This document shows positions 61,639-64,000 of a stretch of DNA of 64,000 nucleotides, piece after piece. Source of the DNA: Niallia endozanthoxylica (lineage in GTDB: Bacteria > Bacillota > Bacilli > Bacillales > Cytobacillaceae); assembly GCF_008710145.1 (NCBI RefSeq), contig NZ_VYKL01000015.1, positions 1 through 64,000 on the forward strand, written 5' to 3'. The stretch's first letter is position 1. Every line of letters begins with the position of its first letter. A program made the translations under genes and the position numbers. A model generated the notes under the pieces. That model saw only the letters and a program-made list of their open reading frames with translations. It ran no database searches and was not told the origin of the DNA.

Positions 61639-61655
61639 GTTATCATGATGATAAC
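61639..61655. promoter_or_regulatory. Operator-like 17-bp dyad GTTATCATgATGATAAC
   Basis: Perfect 8-bp arms with a 1-bp centre, between the thi terminator and the ferredoxin-regulator operon. Probably a binding site for a dimeric regulator of that operon; the protein is unknown. Confidence 0.5.
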
Positions 61656-61840
61656 GCTTTCATCATTTTGAAACAATAACATCAACTGTTTAAAAATATA
61701 ATAAATATCAAACAGAGTTTGTCGGTAATTGTTATTTATTTCCTGAACTTCTTATAAAGTAAGTGCCTGTTCAGAGTACGTCCTTTTATAATAAATAAAG
61801 GAACCGTATCTGACAGGCCTTCCTTTTGGTTAGAAAATGA

Positions 61841-62497
61841 TTAGTAATTGGTTATACTTACTTTTAAATTAGCTGCAGCTGCTTCTGGATTTGCATCGAG
61901 ACTGATAGCACTGATAACGGAAATACCATCAGCTCCTGCTTTTATAACATCTCCACCATTATTTGCCGTAATCCCTCCAATTCCAACTATTGGAATGGTG
62001 AAGCCTTTTGAACGTAACTCCTGAATGATTTTTACTCCTTGAACCTGGTTTGCATCATCTTTCGATTGTGTCGGGTAAATAGGTCCAACTCCGAAATAAT
62101 CTGCCCCCATTCTTAGTCCTGAATTCGCTTCGGTAGAATTATGCACGGACACTCCTAGTATTTTACTTCCTATTTTCTCCCGAACCAGATTAACTGGCTC
62201 ATCTTCCTGCCCAATGTGTACACCGTCAGCATTGATTGCCAGAGCTAGATCGATATCATCATTGACAATAAAAGGAACCTCTGCTTTTTGGCAGATAAAC
62301 TGCAGCTCTTCAGCTAACGTATATTTTTCCTCGCCAACTAATGAACCCCTTCCTTTTTCACGGAATTGAAAGCAGGTGACACCACCCCGTATAGCTTCTG
62401 TTAATACCTCACTTGGTCTTCTCTTTGTATTAAGAGAGCCCATGATAAAATATAACGCTAAAGCATTTCTTAACCTATCATGGTTCGTTATTTTCAT
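61841..62497 (-). CDS. thiE: Thiamine-phosphate synthase
   Basis: 218 aa. TIM-barrel: FQFREKGRGS near residue 45, FIVNDDIDLALAINADGVHIGQED near 80-100, ILGVSVHNSTEANSGL near 118, ADYFGVGPIYPTQSKDDA near 135 and VGIGGITANNGGDVIKAGADG near 180. Joins HMP-PP and hydroxyethylthiazole phosphate. ATGA overlap with thiD. Confidence 0.96.
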   Translation of the reverse strand: MKITNHDRLRNALALYFIMGSLNTKRRPSEVLTEAIRGGVTCFQFREKGRGSLVGEEKYTLAEELQFICQKAEVPFIVNDDIDLALAINADGVHIGQEDEPVNLVREKIGSKILGVSVHNSTEANSGLRMGADYFGVGPIYPTQSKDDANQVQGVKIIQELRSKGFTIPIVGIGGITANNGGDVIKAGADGISVISAISLDANPEAAAANLKVSITNY

Positions 62498-63300
62498 ATT
62501 TTAACTCCTGTTCTTCTTTTGAATGCCCAATGATTTGTCGGTCCATGTCCGCTTCCTAACTTTAAATCTTCTTCAATTGCTGCCGTAATAAAACTTTTTG
62601 CAATCTTTACTGATTCGTAGACAGATAGTCCTTTTGCAAGGCCAGCGGTAATGGCAGCTGAAAATGTACAGCCTGTCCCATGCGTATTCTTTGTCGGAAT
62701 CCGCTTGCTTGTAAATGTATAAGTGTCCTTCCCGTCAAATAATAAATCCACCGATTCATTTGACTCATGACCATGGCCGCCTTTAATGATGACATTTTTT
62801 ACACCAAGACGAATCAATTCTTTGGCAGCCGCTATTTTATCCTCTTCCGTATGAATAGTAACACCCGTTAAATCCTCCGCCTCCGGGATATTAGGCGTAA
62901 CAATATAAGCACAAGGAAGCAAAAGTTCTTTAACCGCTGTGATAGCTTCCTGCTGCAGTAACGGTGCACCGCCTTTTGCAATCATGACAGGGTCCACAAC
63001 AACTTTTTCCCAGCCATATAAACGAATTTTTTCTGCCACTGTTTTGATGATTTCAGATGAGAACAGCATACCTGTTTTCAATGCATCTACACCGAGGTCT
63101 TGCGCAACAGAGTCAATTTGAGAAGCGATTATTTCTTTCGGAATTGGCTGAACCCCTTGGACACCTAATGTATTTTGGGCTGTAACCGCTGTAATGGCGG
63201 TCATTCCAAAAACGTCCAATTCTTGAAAGGTTTTTAAATCTGCTTGAATGCCTGCACCGCCCCCGCTATCAGAACCAGCAATTGTTAGTGATGTAAACAT
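62494..63300 (-). CDS. thiD: Hydroxymethylpyrimidine/phosphomethylpyrimidine kinase
   Basis: 268 aa from ATG 63300 (GGAGG 5 nt upstream). Ribokinase fold: TIAGSDSGGGAGIQADLK near residue 5, MTAITAVTAQNT, VDPVMIAKGGAPLL near 110, VIIKGGHGHESNE near 185 and THGTGCTFSAAITAGLA near 215. Phosphorylates HMP to HMP-PP. Overlapping thiE start. Confidence 0.97.
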   Translation of the reverse strand: MFTSLTIAGSDSGGGAGIQADLKTFQELDVFGMTAITAVTAQNTLGVQGVQPIPKEIIASQIDSVAQDLGVDALKTGMLFSSEIIKTVAEKIRLYGWEKVVVDPVMIAKGGAPLLQQEAITAVKELLLPCAYIVTPNIPEAEDLTGVTIHTEEDKIAAAKELIRLGVKNVIIKGGHGHESNESVDLLFDGKDTYTFTSKRIPTKNTHGTGCTFSAAITAGLAKGLSVYESVKIAKSFITAAIEEDLKLGSGHGPTNHWAFKRRTGVKI

Positions 63301-63310
63301 ATGAACCTCC

Positions 63311-64000
63311 TTATATTGTATAAAATGATCCGTATAAATCGATTTCTGATGAAGAAACAAGGGAGAGCTGGTTTATAAATTCTATCTGAAAACTTCCAGG
63401 CCCTTGTTCATCCGTTTTATTTGCTGCAATTTCGGCTGCAACCCCATAAAAAATAAGTGCAGCTGTTGCAGCATCCAGGTGATTTTTTTCAACAGCTGCA
63501 AACGCTCCGACAACAGCGGATAACAAACAGCCAGTACCGGTTACTTTTGTCAAGATAGGATGACCGTTATGAACGACATTTGTTAACATGCCATTACTGA
63601 TCACATCTTCCTTCCCTGTCACAACGACTACCGTATTAAGCCTTTTCGCTGCATTTGCGGCAAGCGTCAAAACATCTCCTTTCATATTTCCTGCATCAAC
63701 GCCTTTTATTTCCCATTTTTCTCCGATTAGATTAGCTATTTCAGCCGCATTGCCGCGGATAATTGAAAACTTAACTTCCTGAAGCAATCTTTGGGCAGCT
63801 TGAGTCCGATAGGAAGTCGCACCCACTCCAACAGGATCTAAAATAACAGGAGTCTCGCTCTCATTTGCTGATTTCCCGGCAGTAATCATTGCTTCAACTG
63901 ACTCCCGATTCAATGTTCCCATATTTAAAACGACTGCTGCTGCAGCCTTAGCCATTTCAGCTGCCTCTTCAACAGCATCTGCCATTACTGGAGATGCCCC
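63311..64000 (-). CDS. thiM: Hydroxyethylthiazole kinase, N-terminus off the window (partial)
   Basis: C-terminal ~229 codons of ThiM; the frame continues past 64000 ([17 protein letters not shown] at the edge). [21 protein letters not shown] near the edge and [20 protein letters not shown] near the C-terminus match the family (ATP and thiazole sites). Order thiM-thiD-thiE is typical. Any TPP riboswitch would lie beyond the edge. Confidence 0.95.
   Translation of the reverse strand, partial: GASPVMADAVEEAAEMAKAAAAVVLNMGTLNRESVEAMITAGKSANESETPVILDPVGVGATSYRTQAAQRLLQEVKFSIIRGNAAEIANLIGEKWEIKGVDAGNMKGDVLTLAANAAKRLNTVVVVTGKEDVISNGMLTNVVHNGHPILTKVTGTGCLLSAVVGAFAAVEKNHLDAATAALIFYGVAAEIAANKTDEQGPGSFQIEFINQLSLVSSSEIDLYGSFYTI

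Larger units (their letters stand above)
61507..61840. other. 334-bp gap between thiE and the ferredoxin gene
   Basis: No gene. It contains the terminator 61591-61628 and the near-perfect operator-like dyad at 61639-61655. Confidence 0.6.

Noticed and set aside
1..64000. tRNA, rRNA, transposase or prophage
   Set aside because: No cloverleaf, rRNA segment, transposase or phage structural gene was recognised by eye; a tRNAscan-SE or IS search could still find a small feature.

Overview
The window is chromosomal DNA of an AT-rich, endospore-forming Bacillaceae bacterium (Bacillus/Neobacillus-like). The case rests on Bacillus-type genes (CsgA-, YteA-, YqhV-, YndM- and CotY/CotZ-like, a SpoVAF/GerA germination protein, HelD, an RNase J, azlCD, thiMDE), strong GGAGG ribosome binding sites, several GTG/TTG starts and many intrinsic terminators. 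No rRNA, tRNA, CRISPR array, IS element or prophage was found.

Layout. 1-3.8 kb: a truncated acidic tandem-repeat protein with a sigma-K-like -10 site, two small membrane-anchored proteins (one MltG-like), csgA- and yteA-like sporulation genes. 3.9-9.0 kb and 13.9-16.1 kb: sulfur genes resembling the B. subtilis yisZ-yitABCDEFG set that makes 3-sulfolactate for spores: sat-cysC, a YitE-like membrane protein, a YitG-like MFS transporter, a TauE exporter, and an operon of phosphosulfolactate synthase, a histidine phosphatase and cysH. The two sulfur operons share a ~65-bp conserved leader bounded by perfect 10-bp inverted repeats; it is not an S-box. 9.1-13.8 kb: a germination protein, small membrane proteins and an RNase J paralogue. 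16.3-21.3 kb: EamA transporter, small proteins, DUF3231 protein, two related lipoproteins (one with an internal duplication), ZupT. 21.8-26.4 kb: LysR regulator, an unknown 90-aa protein, an ACMSD-type amidohydrolase, a two-domain extradiol dioxygenase and an epimerase-type threonine dehydrogenase. 27-30.3 kb: a phosphonate/selenate-type ABC transporter with fused permeases. 30.4-41 kb: helD, an M42 peptidase, selB, sbcC-sbcD, a cold-shock gene.

41.3-48.3 kb is a spore-surface island: a CotY/CotZ-type gene, then a ParM-like actin ATPase with a small ParR-like partner, then four paralogous SPOCS/DUF3794-like exosporium or coat proteins, one with a Ser/Glu repeat tract. Perfect sigma-K -10 matches precede two of these genes.

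48.4-57.3 kb: methionine gamma-lyase, then an alcohol-oxidation regulon: iron-type and zinc-type alcohol dehydrogenases, aldehyde dehydrogenase, and a soluble GAF/PAS histidine kinase with an NtrC-type sigma-54 activator. The zinc ADH has a perfect sigma-54 -24/-12 promoter and the aldehyde dehydrogenase a near-perfect one, so the kinase/activator pair probably controls both. 57.6-64 kb: a small haem-oxidase-like membrane protein, azlCD, a XylT-like ferredoxin with an aromatic-sensing XylR-N/V4R/PucR regulator, and thiM-thiD-thiE, with thiM cut by the right edge.

Most notable: the shared sulfur-operon leader, the ParM/ParR-like pair inside the spore-surface island, the four-paralogue exosporium cluster, the sigma-54 alcohol regulon and selB near a possible selenate importer.
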